From: RGIG7450 sp045648785
GTDB lineage: Bacteria; Bacillota; Clostridia; RUG12999
Assembly (NCBI GenBank): GCA_045648785.1
Contig: JAZROP010000003.1
Span: 1 to 64,000, forward strand
Direction: 5' to 3'
DNA: 64,000 nt
A model generated the notes under the pieces. The model saw only the letters and a list, made by a program, of their open reading frames with translations, did no database searches and was not told the DNA's origin. Below are positions 1 through 7,177 of the stretch, one piece after another. Within the stretch, counting starts at the first letter, position 1. Each line of letters opens with the position of its first letter. Both the position numbers and the translations under genes were made by a program.

Positions 1-144
1 CGTATGCACTCTGACGCTCAGTTTGCAGGTTCATCTTCAGTTCCCGCTCACGTAGAAATGATGGGACTTATCGGCGCAGGTAACAACCCCATGGTTGGTA
101 TGACTGTTGCTGTAGCAGTTGCTGTTGAAGAAGCAATGAAATAA
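1..144 (+). CDS. C-terminal end of a GGGtGRT-family protein (partial)
   Basis: An open frame enters from the left edge and ends at TAA 142-144, giving 47 residues without a start codon in the window. The readable residues include HSDAQFAGSSSVPAHVEMMG and end in an alanine/valine-rich helix before EEAMK. I recognise this as the conserved C-terminus of the GGGtGRT family, proteins of about 330 residues common in anaerobic Clostridia whose biochemical role is not established as far as I know. The assignment rests on remembered family sequence, not a search. A hairpin terminator follows 15 bases after the stop, so this is the last gene of its transcript. Confidence 0.65.
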   Translation, partial: RMHSDAQFAGSSSVPAHVEMMGLIGAGNNPMVGMTVAVAVAVEEAMK

Positions 145-158
145 AATAAAGATAAGTA

Positions 159-193
159 AAAAGGCGGCAAAAACTTTTCCTTGTCGCCTTTTT
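159..193 (+). terminator. Intrinsic terminator after the GGGtGRT gene
   Basis: Twelve-base arms AAAAGGCGGCAA (159-170) and TTGTCGCCTTTT (181-192) pair with one G-U wobble around a 10-base loop and run into a T tract. Confidence 0.85.
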
Positions 194-260
194 CATTCTC
201 ATTTTAACGAGTTGCATTACAGAAATACGGAACGCTCTTTTTTATTTTGGAGGAATTAAA

Positions 261-2729
261 ATGTTGAAAAAGTTACTCACATTATTTCTCTCGATATGCA
301 TTATGACAGGGATTATTACATTCCCTTCTACGGTCGATGCGGCCAGAGTCAGATATTGCGGTGAAAATTTAACCTGGACTTTTGAAAATAATGTTCTCAC
401 CATTGAAGGAACCGGAGATATGTATGATTATGATGTTTCATCCGCTCCATGGTCAGGACACACAATAAAATCAATAGTAATCGGAGATGGCGTTAGAAGC
501 ATTGGAAAAAATGCTTTTTGCAACAATATCCCCTTTGTTACAAGTATAAGCCTTGGTAGTGGTTTAAAATCAATAGGTGATTTCGCCTTTGCAGGCACCT
601 CATTGGTTGAAGAAATAACCATTCCCGATGGTGTCGTAGGTATTGGTGAAGCAGCTTTTAATGGAAGTGGGATAACCGAAATAACAATTCCTGACAGTGT
701 TACAAGCATAGGCATGGGTGCTTTTGCGTATTGCACCCGGGCCAGAACCTTGAATATCGGAAGCGGTATAAAAAGCATAAAATATATGTCATTTGCAAGA
801 TGCTCATCCCTTAAAAATATAACCATTCCCGACAGTGTTGAAACTATAGAGGCCGGCGCTTTTGAAAATTGCCGAAGCGCTATTGATTTACACATCGGAT
901 GCGGTGTAGAAAACATTCATTCAACCCCTTTTGCCGGTTGTGTCAGTTTATTAAATATAACTGTTGACGAAAACAACTCTAAATATTGCTCTGTCAACGG
1001 AAGTCTGTTTAATAAAGATAAAACAGAGATAATTCTGTATGCCCGAGGCAAAACCGATTGTACATATGAATTTTACGAAAATATAACAGCAATAAGTGAA
1101 TGGGCTTTTGCAGAATGTGCTTCCCTTACAAGCATAACCATTCCAGACAATGTGACAACCATAGGTAATAATGCCTTTGCAAGATGTCCGACATTAGAAA
1201 ATATAACAGTTGATCAAACCAACCCTAATTACTGCTCTATTGACGGAAATTTGTATACTAAAGGAAAATCCAAACTTATTCAATATGCTATTGGTAAAAC
1301 TGCAAACGAGTTTAATATTCCCGAATATGTAACAACAATTGGGATTAATGCTTTTTCTGCATCCGTTAATTTATTATCAATTAATATCCCTGAAAGCGTT
1401 ACCGAAATACAGCAATGGGCTTTTTACACCTGCACAAGTTTGACAAATGTCAATATTCCTGCGAAAGTTACAAAAATAAACAGTTATGTATTTTGCGGAT
1501 GCAGTTCCCTTCAGGAACTTACAATTCCTGAAGGAATAACAGAGATTGGTAATGCAAGCTTTCGTGCCTGCAAACTAAAAAACATTGTTATTCCGGACAG
1601 TGTTAAGATTATCGACGAATACGCTTTCGCCGACTGTATTTATGCAACAACACTAGTCCTTGGAAATGGTGTTGAATCAATAAATAAGTATGCTTTTAAT
1701 AAATGTTCCCGTATCAACGACATTACTATTCCTGACTGTGTTAAAAATATCGGAGAGTATGCATTTGCGGATTGTTCAGGCGCTAGGTCCATAACTATAG
1801 GAAATGGTGTAACCTGCATAGGGAGCTTGGCTTTTCTATATTGCAGAGGTGTAGAAACCCTAACCATAGGACAAAACGTTGAAACAATAGGCGGAGGATC
1901 ATTTCAGGTTTGCAGCAGTTTAAAAACCATTACCTTTCTTGGAAATCCCAAAACCTTTGAAAATATTATATTTTACAACTGTCCTTCTTTAGAAAGTGTT
2001 TATATACCCGACATAAGTGCATGGATACAAAACGATTTTCCACATCCTTCTTCCAATCCTATGTTTTATGCTAAAAAGCTATATTCAAACAACAAACTTG
2101 TATCTATGCAAAAAATTCCCGACGGTATAACGGAAATAAAGCCATTTTCGTTCATGGGTTGTTTAGGTTGTGAGGATTTAATCATTCCCGATAATGTAAC
2201 AACCGTCGGAGAGTATGCATTCTATAATAATGATACTATTAAATCCATATATTTCGGCGATAATGTTACCTCTATTGGAGATATTGCTAACCGAACAGTT
2301 GAAAGGATTCGGATTGGCAGAAAAATAGTTGAGTTTTCAGAAATAACTTTTGAGTCTTGCGAAAAATTGACCGATATCTATTGTAGCGGAAGCAGGGAAG
2401 AGCATAATGATATAATTCCTGATGGTGCTTATGGTATAACGACACATTATAATTTTGTTGACGGAGTTATCTCCTATGATTCTATTAATAATAAGATTTC
2501 TGTTAAGAGTTTTTATGAATACAAAGATGCTGTTGTTTATGCATCAGCATATCAAAATAAAAAAATGCAGAATATCAATCACTCATCCGTCGACATAAAA
2601 ATAGGCGAAAATACTTTTGATTGTCCTGAGATTCCCCTTGAATCGGCGGACACTTGCAAAATTATGATCTGGAATAATGAAGATTCGATAACTCCGTTAT
2701 TCGAAAATTACAAAGATGATATTGACTAA
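261..2729 (+). CDS. Secreted BspA-type leucine-rich repeat (LRR_5) protein
   Basis: The 822-residue product starts at ATG 261 behind GGAGG (249-253). It opens with a typical signal peptide: MLKK, a hydrophobic core, and likely cleavage after about residue 27 at VDA. Most of the protein is a long run of LRR_5 (BspA-like) repeats of about 23 residues with the pattern IP-x-x-V-x-x-IG-x-x-AF-x-x-C-x-x-L. These build a curved solenoid usually involved in adhesion or binding of host or polymer ligands. Two short insertions near residues 230-275 and 310-350 (V-x-x-x-N-x-x-Y-C-S-x-x-G-x-L) are the usual BspA islands. The last 100 residues form a separate C-terminal module with a VVYAS strand and a W-x-x-x-D-S-x-x-P-L-F motif, a layout seen at the end of many clostridial surface proteins. 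I see no LPXTG, SLH or dockerin anchor. It is transcribed alone and ends at a terminator. The ligand is unknown. Confidence 0.9.
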   Translation: MLKKLLTLFLSICIMTGIITFPSTVDAARVRYCGENLTWTFENNVLTIEGTGDMYDYDVSSAPWSGHTIKSIVIGDGVRSIGKNAFCNNIPFVTSISLGSGLKSIGDFAFAGTSLVEEITIPDGVVGIGEAAFNGSGITEITIPDSVTSIGMGAFAYCTRARTLNIGSGIKSIKYMSFARCSSLKNITIPDSVETIEAGAFENCRSAIDLHIGCGVENIHSTPFAGCVSLLNITVDENNSKYCSVNGSLFNKDKTEIILYARGKTDCTYEFYENITAISEWAFAECASLTSITIPDNVTTIGNNAFARCPTLENITVDQTNPNYCSIDGNLYTKGKSKLIQYAIGKTANEFNIPEYVTTIGINAFSASVNLLSINIPESVTEIQQWAFYTCTSLTNVNIPAKVTKINSYVFCGCSSLQELTIPEGITEIGNASFRACKLKNIVIPDSVKIIDEYAFADCIYATTLVLGNGVESINKYAFNKCSRINDITIPDCVKNIGEYAFADCSGARSITIGNGVTCIGSLAFLYCRGVETLTIGQNVETIGGGSFQVCSSLKTITFLGNPKTFENIIFYNCPSLESVYIPDISAWIQNDFPHPSSNPMFYAKKLYSNNKLVSMQKIPDGITEIKPFSFMGCLGCEDLIIPDNVTTVGEYAFYNNDTIKSIYFGDNVTSIGDIANRTVERIRIGRKIVEFSEITFESCEKLTDIYCSGSREEHNDIIPDGAYGITTHYNFVDGVISYDSINNKISVKSFYEYKDAVVYASAYQNKKMQNINHSSVDIKIGENTFDCPEIPLESADTCKIMIWNNEDSITPLFENYKDDID

Positions 2730-2771
2730 GCTTTCTTCCTTAAACAATATTATTTTGGTAAACGTTAGAAC

Positions 2772-2801
2772 AAAAGACGCATCAGTTTGATGCGTCTTTT
2801 T
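2772..2801 (+). terminator. Terminator after the LRR gene
   Basis: Perfect 13-base arms AAAAGACGCATCA and TGATGCGTCTTTT with a 3-base loop GTT, then T. It ends just before the -35 box of the next gene. Confidence 0.9.
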
Positions 2802-2805
2802 GCTA

Positions 2806-2834
2806 TTGAATAATCAATTTAAAAATGATATAAT
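2806..2834 (+). promoter_or_regulatory. Promoter of the chimeric DUF6062-like gene
   Basis: TTGAAT (2806-2811), a 17-base spacer, and a perfect TATAAT (2829-2834), 22 bases before the ATG at 2857. Confidence 0.7.
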
Positions 2835-2856
2835 GGTAACAAAGGATGTGTCACCA

Positions 2857-2977
2857 ATGAAAGAAACAATTTACACAATACCTATAAACGAAGCTTTGGA
2901 AAAACAGTGTTTTTGTCCGCTTTGTGAGATGTATAAGGACCTTGAAAGGTCAAAGGTTAAATATGCAGTGGGTCCTG
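2857..2977 (+). repeat. Left copy of a 121-bp direct repeat flanking the glutamate-fermentation island
   Basis: The bases 2857-2977 and 16985-17105 align without gaps with 8 substitutions. Sequence upstream of both ATGs and downstream of both copies is unrelated, so the repeat is exactly the 5' end of the DUF6062 coding region. Confidence 0.9.
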
Positions 2978-3144
2978 TGTATGCGTGGTCGTTGGTGATT
3001 GGTTTTATGTTGGGCATAAAGCTTAAATTATCTATTATAATTGTACTTGCGGTTATGATGTTCAAAAGATTTATAAAACGTGCACTTGCAATCAGGCGTG
3101 TTGCAAGTGGAACATGGTTGATATATAATGAAATAGATGCTTGA
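2857..3144 (+). CDS. Chimeric small protein: duplicated DUF6062 N-terminus joined to a membrane-like tail
   Basis: I start this at ATG 2857, not at a TTG at 2800 inside the terminator, because AAGGA (2842-2846) and a promoter lie directly upstream. That gives 95 residues. Residues 1-40 repeat the N-terminus of the DUF6062 gene at 16985: 36 of 40 residues and 113 of 121 bases are identical, including the CFCPLC cysteine pair. After GGTCCTG at 2971-2977 the similarity stops abruptly. The remaining 55 residues are unrelated to DUF6062: a hydrophobic stretch of about 25 residues (from WSLVIGF to LAVMMF) that could span the membrane, then a basic segment. The other three cysteine/histidine motifs of DUF6062 are missing, so its normal function is unlikely. 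Either this is a decaying partial duplicate or a new membrane-tethered protein. The intact promoter and ribosome binding site argue that it is still expressed. Confidence 0.6.
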   Translation: MKETIYTIPINEALEKQCFCPLCEMYKDLERSKVKYAVGPVYAWSLVIGFMLGIKLKLSIIIVLAVMMFKRFIKRALAIRRVASGTWLIYNEIDA

Positions 3145-3163
3145 AAACAACGAGGATTAAGTT

Positions 3164-3430
3164 ATGAAAAATAATTATACATATTTTAAAAATACCGAGT
3201 GCGAATATTTCCCGTGTCATAAGACTGATGACGAAAACTTTAACTGCCTGTTTTGTTATTGCCCACTTTATGCACTGGGCGATAAATGCGGCGGAAACTT
3301 TGTTTACATAGAAGAGGGAATAAAGGATTGTTCAAACTGTCTTATTCCTCACAGCGCAAATGGATATTCCTATATAATATCCAAGTTTTCAGAGGTTTCT
3401 GAAATAGCTAAGAAAAACCGAAAAAAATAA
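3164..3430 (+). CDS. Cysteine-rich small-domain protein (PF04071-like)
   Basis: The 88-residue product has ATG 3164 preceded by GAGGA (3151-3155). It carries about eight cysteines in the pattern C-x4-C-H, C-L-F-C-Y-C-P-L-Y, D-K-C-G-G and D-C-S-x-C-x-x-P-H. This matches the cysteine-rich small domain (zf-like, PF04071), which is about this length and may bind a metal. Members often sit beside, or are fused to, cobalamin (B12) biosynthesis proteins. That is suggestive here, because the island that follows includes B12-dependent glutamate mutase. The molecular role is unknown. It lies 19 bases after the chimeric gene, probably in the same transcript, and ends at a terminator. Confidence 0.75.
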   Translation: MKNNYTYFKNTECEYFPCHKTDDENFNCLFCYCPLYALGDKCGGNFVYIEEGIKDCSNCLIPHSANGYSYIISKFSEVSEIAKKNRKK

Positions 3431-3432
3431 AG

Positions 3433-3464
3433 AAGTCTATCGGAATTTTTCCGATAGACTTTTT
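3433..3464. terminator. Bidirectional terminator between convergent genes
   Basis: Perfect 13-base arms AAGTCTATCGGAA and TTCCGATAGACTT around TTT, with T-rich flanks on both strands. It serves the plus-strand cysteine-rich gene and the minus-strand citXG gene. Confidence 0.85.
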
Positions 3465-4797
3465 ATGTGAGAGAGTATAAAAAGTATGTGACAGCAAGTA
3501 AATCAGCACAACCGCCAGGAGATAAGTTGTGTTTGACAAAATCATCGTCTAAGAGCTCAATTTGTCTTTTTGTAGGTTCAGGGGAGATTTTTAAAAGGTT
3601 TTTTACAGCTTGAGCCGCGTATTTCGCACCTTCGGTTCCGCCGCGATGATATAAATTTGTATCTTTAACATTTGCAATATATTGAAGCAGTGTTATAGCC
3701 CCTGCATCGTTTTGCGTGAAGCCTTTGTTTCTTAAAAAATTGTAACACGGAAGCCCGATTTTCATTACCGATTCAAATCCAGACGCGACTTCTCCGCGGA
3801 TTCCGGTAAGGCCGTGCTCTAAGTAAAGCCTTCCGCCTGCAGTTGTTTTATCTATTTGTTCAAAATCTTTTTTTATGCTGTTTCTGACAAACTTTGCACT
3901 CTCTGAACAAATGTCCCAAGCGTCTGTAAAAGGATTTTCGGGTGACCAAAGCCTTCCAATGCTTGCACAGAGAATTCCCATAGAATAAATAACGCCTTTA
4001 TGCGTGTTTACGCCGTGAGTAGCATTATACATTGTTCTCTCAGCTGAAATTCCGGCCTTTCGCAAAAGAGCGAATGTTTCATCGTGTGTTAGATTTGATG
4101 TTTCTTTGCCAATAGAAAAACATTCACTGAAATATTGCTTAAGAGTGTTTGCGCTTTTTTCAAACAAGTGAATATCCATGTCGTTATGACTTCCGCAGTT
4201 GCGACAATCTACCAACCCGGGTTTCGGTGTAGTGTGGGCTTCGTCCAAAAGACTTTTTACTGCAAGGGTACTGCAATGCTCTTTGTCCAACAGAAAAAAA
4301 TAGTTTTCTATAATTTCTTTTGTTGCGGCCTGCAGCTCATCAACTGAATGTGCTCTGGATACAGCACAGTTTCTTCCGGGAGCACCGCAAACAAAACAAC
4401 CGCGAACAATTTTTCTTTCAAGTTTGCTTCCGTCTATGTCGATGACATCCATATCAAACAATCTTCCGATAGATAGGCTGTCTTCAATGTTGGTACAAAT
4501 ATCTTTAAGTGTTGATGCAGTAGCATTTACTGAAAACATCGCCTCGCAACCGGTATCCTTAATGTTTGTGTCCTGATATGCAATGCTACTGGCAGACAAA
4601 CTTTCTTTTAGAAGTCTGATGCCTTCAAAAAAAACGCGTTCAATCAAAGGCGATGTTTTAACAGGTCCCGCAATGTTCAAAGTAAAGCTTATAAGGGGAT
4701 ATTTAAACTGATTTAAAATTTTTTCTTGCTTTTTTACACGCTCATCGCGTGAATGAAGTATTTGGCTTAAAGTAACTTCTGCCATTTTTGCCCCCAT
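3463..4797 (-). CDS. citXG: CitX-CitG fusion: apo-lyase prosthetic-group transferase and synthase
   Basis: The 444-residue protein joins two enzymes that make and attach the phosphoribosyl-dephospho-CoA cofactor of citrate-lyase-type acyl carrier proteins. The N-terminal CitX part (about residues 1-165) has the GRLFDMDV motif near 111-118 and the conserved C-x-x-C...C-x-x-S-R-x-H block near 134-150. The C-terminal CitG part (about 170-444) has KPGLVD-x-x-x-x-G-S-H-x-D-M near 182-197, a HGVNTHKG motif near 261-268 and a final LSPGG-x-AD-L. CitG makes the triphosphoribosyl-dephospho-CoA precursor and CitX transfers it to a serine on CitD. Two starts are possible. ATG 4797 has little ribosome-binding sequence; the in-frame ATG 4785 (MAEVTL) has GGGGG six bases upstream and may be the true one. 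It is last in the minus-strand group citC, P-loop/AlaX gene, citXG, and serves the citDEF enzyme encoded divergently. Confidence 0.9.
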   Translation of the reverse strand: MGAKMAEVTLSQILHSRDERVKKQEKILNQFKYPLISFTLNIAGPVKTSPLIERVFFEGIRLLKESLSASSIAYQDTNIKDTGCEAMFSVNATASTLKDICTNIEDSLSIGRLFDMDVIDIDGSKLERKIVRGCFVCGAPGRNCAVSRAHSVDELQAATKEIIENYFFLLDKEHCSTLAVKSLLDEAHTTPKPGLVDCRNCGSHNDMDIHLFEKSANTLKQYFSECFSIGKETSNLTHDETFALLRKAGISAERTMYNATHGVNTHKGVIYSMGILCASIGRLWSPENPFTDAWDICSESAKFVRNSIKKDFEQIDKTTAGGRLYLEHGLTGIRGEVASGFESVMKIGLPCYNFLRNKGFTQNDAGAITLLQYIANVKDTNLYHRGGTEGAKYAAQAVKNLLKISPEPTKRQIELLDDDFVKHNLSPGGCADLLAVTYFLYSLT

Positions 4798-4803
4798 AGA
4801 TAG

Positions 4804-5739
4804 TTACAGAATAATACCTGACTGTTTTTGCTGGTGTGCATCCAGGTTTTTCAGGTTGATTTCGGCGTCCTTTCCAACACAGCCAACCAACAAGTAACGA
4901 CGATTAAACCTGTCGTATATAAAATGATTAAGCAAATGGAAATTTTCAATCATTCCTGTTTGGCTTACATGAATTCGTGGACCGGTGCAGAAATGATGAC
5001 GACCACCGATGGATATGTGATTATTGTCTACATAGGTAATAGGAAGGTTTTCTGCAATCATTTCGTTAACTTGATTTTCAACCTCAAGAATATCAAAATC
5101 TGGCTTTGTTTCAGGGAAAGTAATTATAAATCCGTGCCTTACATCATCATGACCGCACCGCGCGACTTCATGCTCAGGGAGACAAAGCTCGCACAAATCC
5201 TCTGCAGAATGAGCCATTAGTCGATAGGATAGGGATTCATATACCTTGTCGCGTATATCCTGCGGCTCAGGACCGAAAAGGTTTGGTCTTGCGATTAGCA
5301 CCTGTTCGCCCACGCCAATAATAAGATTTGCATTAAAACCAAGTAGCGGATATATAAGATCGAAATGTTCAACAATAACGCGTTTTCCGTTGTGTAATGC
5401 CTCGAGAATAGCTTCGGCAAGAACTGACATTTGAGTAAAACCGTTTTCAAAACGTATATCAAGATGATAGGTGTGTGGCGAAAAGTATCCGTTGTCTTGT
5501 TCCAACAGCGGAAGCGGGCGTACATATACACCGTCATCATCGTTGGTAAGCTCAAGCCCCGGGAACATTCCTCTTAGCAATGCACTTTTACCGGAACCCG
5601 CATCACCTATAACGCCGATGAGCTTATCAAAAGGGGACAGGTAAAGCTGTGCCAACTGCATACCGAGAGCATACATACGCTGATGACCTCTTGGCGCGAA
5701 ATAACTGCTTAAAATATGATTTTTTTGGCGTTCCTGCAT
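4804..5739 (-). CDS. P-loop protein with AlaRS-type second additional domain (AlaX-like)
   Basis: The 311-residue product combines a nucleotide-binding N-terminus with a tRNA-editing-type C-terminus. Walker A is GDAGSGKS at 45-52, and a candidate Walker B-like hydrophobic strand RVIVEHFDLIYP lies near 120-131. In the C-terminal half, HDDVRH (197-202) and C-TGPRIH-VSQTG (251-262) resemble the paired histidine and cysteine/histidine zinc motifs of alanyl-tRNA synthetase SAD domains (CGGTH-V-x-x-TGEIG). Proteins annotated 'alanine-tRNA synthetase second additional domain-containing' occur in clostridial glutamate-fermentation clusters, and I believe this is one. Its substrate is not known; the fusion suggests an ATP/GTP-driven kinase or ligase step on a small carboxylate or a carrier, not translation proofreading. 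The gene is flanked by citC (17-base gap) and citXG (6-base gap), so it is co-transcribed with lyase maturation genes. Confidence 0.7.
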   Translation of the reverse strand: MQERQKNHILSSYFAPRGHQRMYALGMQLAQLYLSPFDKLIGVIGDAGSGKSALLRGMFPGLELTNDDDGVYVRPLPLLEQDNGYFSPHTYHLDIRFENGFTQMSVLAEAILEALHNGKRVIVEHFDLIYPLLGFNANLIIGVGEQVLIARPNLFGPEPQDIRDKVYESLSYRLMAHSAEDLCELCLPEHEVARCGHDDVRHGFIITFPETKPDFDILEVENQVNEMIAENLPITYVDNNHISIGGRHHFCTGPRIHVSQTGMIENFHLLNHFIYDRFNRRYLLVGCVGKDAEINLKNLDAHQQKQSGIIL

Positions 5740-5756
5740 ATTTGATTACTCCTTAC

Positions 5757-6743
5757 CTATAGTAAATTTTTATTAACTAAAAAATCGTATGTTGTATTGG
5801 GGATCAGTGATTTAACAGCCTGTATGTTCTTTGAATCGATTAAGGCTCTGACCTCGCTTGCACTTATTGGCGTGCCTGATATTTCAAGTCTTGGAATTTC
5901 TTTAAGTGCAATATTGTGTTGCGGTAAAATTTTTTTTAAAGTCATATTGTATTGATTTGTCATTGGTGAGATAGGCTCTGTGCCGACATAGCGAGTTGTT
6001 ATATTAAATCTCGGTGCATAATATTTTGCAAATATTTCAATATCTAAAAGACACTGAATCTGCGACGCGCTTTCCCTGTCGTTTAAAAAATAGGTAGGAA
6101 ATGTTGCCGAAGAAATAAGGTATGGTCCGGTAGGAAGCACGCTGACATTAGGAAGGTGCGCAGTGCCTCTTCGTACCATTTCCAGGCGGTCATCTGCTGA
6201 AAATCTGCTTTTGTCTTCGGATACAACAAAGACATAGAGATAATCACAATCTTTGCATGCGCTTTCAATCAGGTAGCAATGCCCTAGCGTAAAAGGATTG
6301 CAGTTCATAACGACGCAACCTATTTTTCCTGTCTTGTTATTGGTTGGTAAATTTGCTAAAAAATTATTTATTCCATTCTTTTTGTCTTCCATTAAGAGAA
6401 CCTTATCGGTTTGAGCTACCGGATAAAAGAATAAATCGGAAAACATAATTTTGTTTTGTGGCTTGGTATAGAGAAAAAGGTGGTTTATTCCTTCGGAAAA
6501 AGCCTCTTTTTTTAAAGTGGTAATAATGGTGGCTGTAAGCCCCTCACCCTGATGGGTTTTGTCAACAGCAATACATTTGAGAAGATTGCCATCTCTTGAG
6601 CCGGTGGCAACAATGGCGTCACCATCCCACAAAAGCACGGTTTGGCTGACTGATTCGTCGGGCTCTAAGGCAGAGTTTCTCAGGAAATCCTTCCACATAT
6701 CAAGTTTTGATTTGTTTGATTTTGACAATAGTTCGATATACAT
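5757..6743 (-). CDS. citC: [Citrate/citramalate lyase] acetate ligase CitC
   Basis: This enzyme acetylates the thiol of the lyase acyl carrier protein with acetate and ATP, switching the lyase on. The start is ATG 6743 with AAAAGG eight bases upstream; the longer frame begins only with a TTG two codons earlier. The 328-residue length fits the family. The N-terminal third is a GNAT-like domain (acetyl-CoA loop HQGEGL near residues 64-69). The C-terminal part is a nucleotidyltransferase of the cytidylyl fold with NCNPFTLGH near 147-155, the HxGH-type ATP site, and a late S-x-x-x-VR signature (SASEVRALI). It heads the minus-strand group and is divergent from citDEF across a 158-base control region. 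In this genomic context the partner is probably citramalate lyase. Confidence 0.92.
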   Translation of the reverse strand: MYIELLSKSNKSKLDMWKDFLRNSALEPDESVSQTVLLWDGDAIVATGSRDGNLLKCIAVDKTHQGEGLTATIITTLKKEAFSEGINHLFLYTKPQNKIMFSDLFFYPVAQTDKVLLMEDKKNGINNFLANLPTNNKTGKIGCVVMNCNPFTLGHCYLIESACKDCDYLYVFVVSEDKSRFSADDRLEMVRRGTAHLPNVSVLPTGPYLISSATFPTYFLNDRESASQIQCLLDIEIFAKYYAPRFNITTRYVGTEPISPMTNQYNMTLKKILPQHNIALKEIPRLEISGTPISASEVRALIDSKNIQAVKSLIPNTTYDFLVNKNLL

Positions 6744-6775
6744 AATCAATACCTTTTATATTTATTTATATTAGT

Positions 6776-6804
6776 ATTATAACTCAATGCAAACAAAAAA
6801 GCAA
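6776..6804 (-). promoter_or_regulatory. Promoter of the citC group
   Basis: Read on the minus strand: TTGCTT (6804-6799), a 17-base spacer, TATAAT (6781-6776), about 32 bases before the citC ATG. The -35 box is weak, the -10 box perfect. Confidence 0.5.
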
Positions 6805-6822
6805 AGAAAAAAAGAAAAATAA

Positions 6823-6851
6823 TTGATTTTTTCAAAATTGTGTTATATAAT
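6823..6851 (+). promoter_or_regulatory. Promoter of citDEF with a GntR-like operator over the -10 box
   Basis: TTGATT (6823-6828), 17-base spacer, TATAAT (6846-6851). GTTATATAAT at 6842-6851 overlaps the -10 box and matches 9 of 10 bases of GTTATATAAC, the core of the palindrome at the gntR promoter. Confidence 0.7.
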
Positions 6852-6901
6852 ATCTATAAATTGGACTATATCTTTTGCAAAAAAGAGTGAAGAGGAGTTG
6901 A

Positions 6902-7177
6902 ATGAAAATGAACATTAAAAAATGTGCATCTGCCGGAACGATGGAATCCAGCGATGTTTATGTAGAGATTAAACCTTGTGATGATGGTATAAATATTGAG
7001 GTTGAGTCTGTTGTAGAAAAACAGTTTGGCGAAAAAATAAGACAGACTGTTAATGATGTTTTAGCTGAAACCGGCATAGAGAATGCTGATGTTCGAATTA
7101 TAGACAGAGGAGCGCTTGAGTGTGTAATTCGCGCTAGAGTAGAAACCGCAGTTCTTCGCGGAAGGGAGGAAATATAA
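6902..7177 (+). CDS. citD: Citrate/citramalate lyase acyl carrier protein (gamma subunit)
   Basis: The 91-residue acyl carrier subunit holds the acetyl-thioester during lyase turnover. ATG 6902 follows GAGGAG (6893-6898). It has the CitD hallmarks: an N-terminal AGTMESSDV segment, where Ser16 aligns with the serine that receives phosphoribosyl-dephospho-CoA in CitD proteins, then VEKQFG near 38-43 and a GALECVIRARVE helix near 70-81. The stop overlaps the citE start by one base (TAATG), showing tight translational coupling. The carrier is modified by CitXG and acetylated by CitC encoded on the other strand. Confidence 0.95.
   Translation: MKMNIKKCASAGTMESSDVYVEIKPCDDGINIEVESVVEKQFGEKIRQTVNDVLAETGIENADVRIIDRGALECVIRARVETAVLRGREEI

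Noticed and set aside
428..916. Long minus-strand frame opposite the LRR gene
   Set aside because: It is the shadow of the repeats on the other strand, with no ribosome binding site and a repetitive, unnatural composition.
2800..2856. Upstream TTG start for the chimeric DUF6062-like gene
   Set aside because: The codon lies within the terminator and ahead of a good promoter; ATG 2857 has its own ribosome binding site.
3083..3109. Nine-base inverted repeat CACTTGCAA/TTGCAAGTG in the chimeric gene tail
   Set aside because: It lies inside the open frame and is not followed by T residues; it may be chance, so I did not call a regulatory element.
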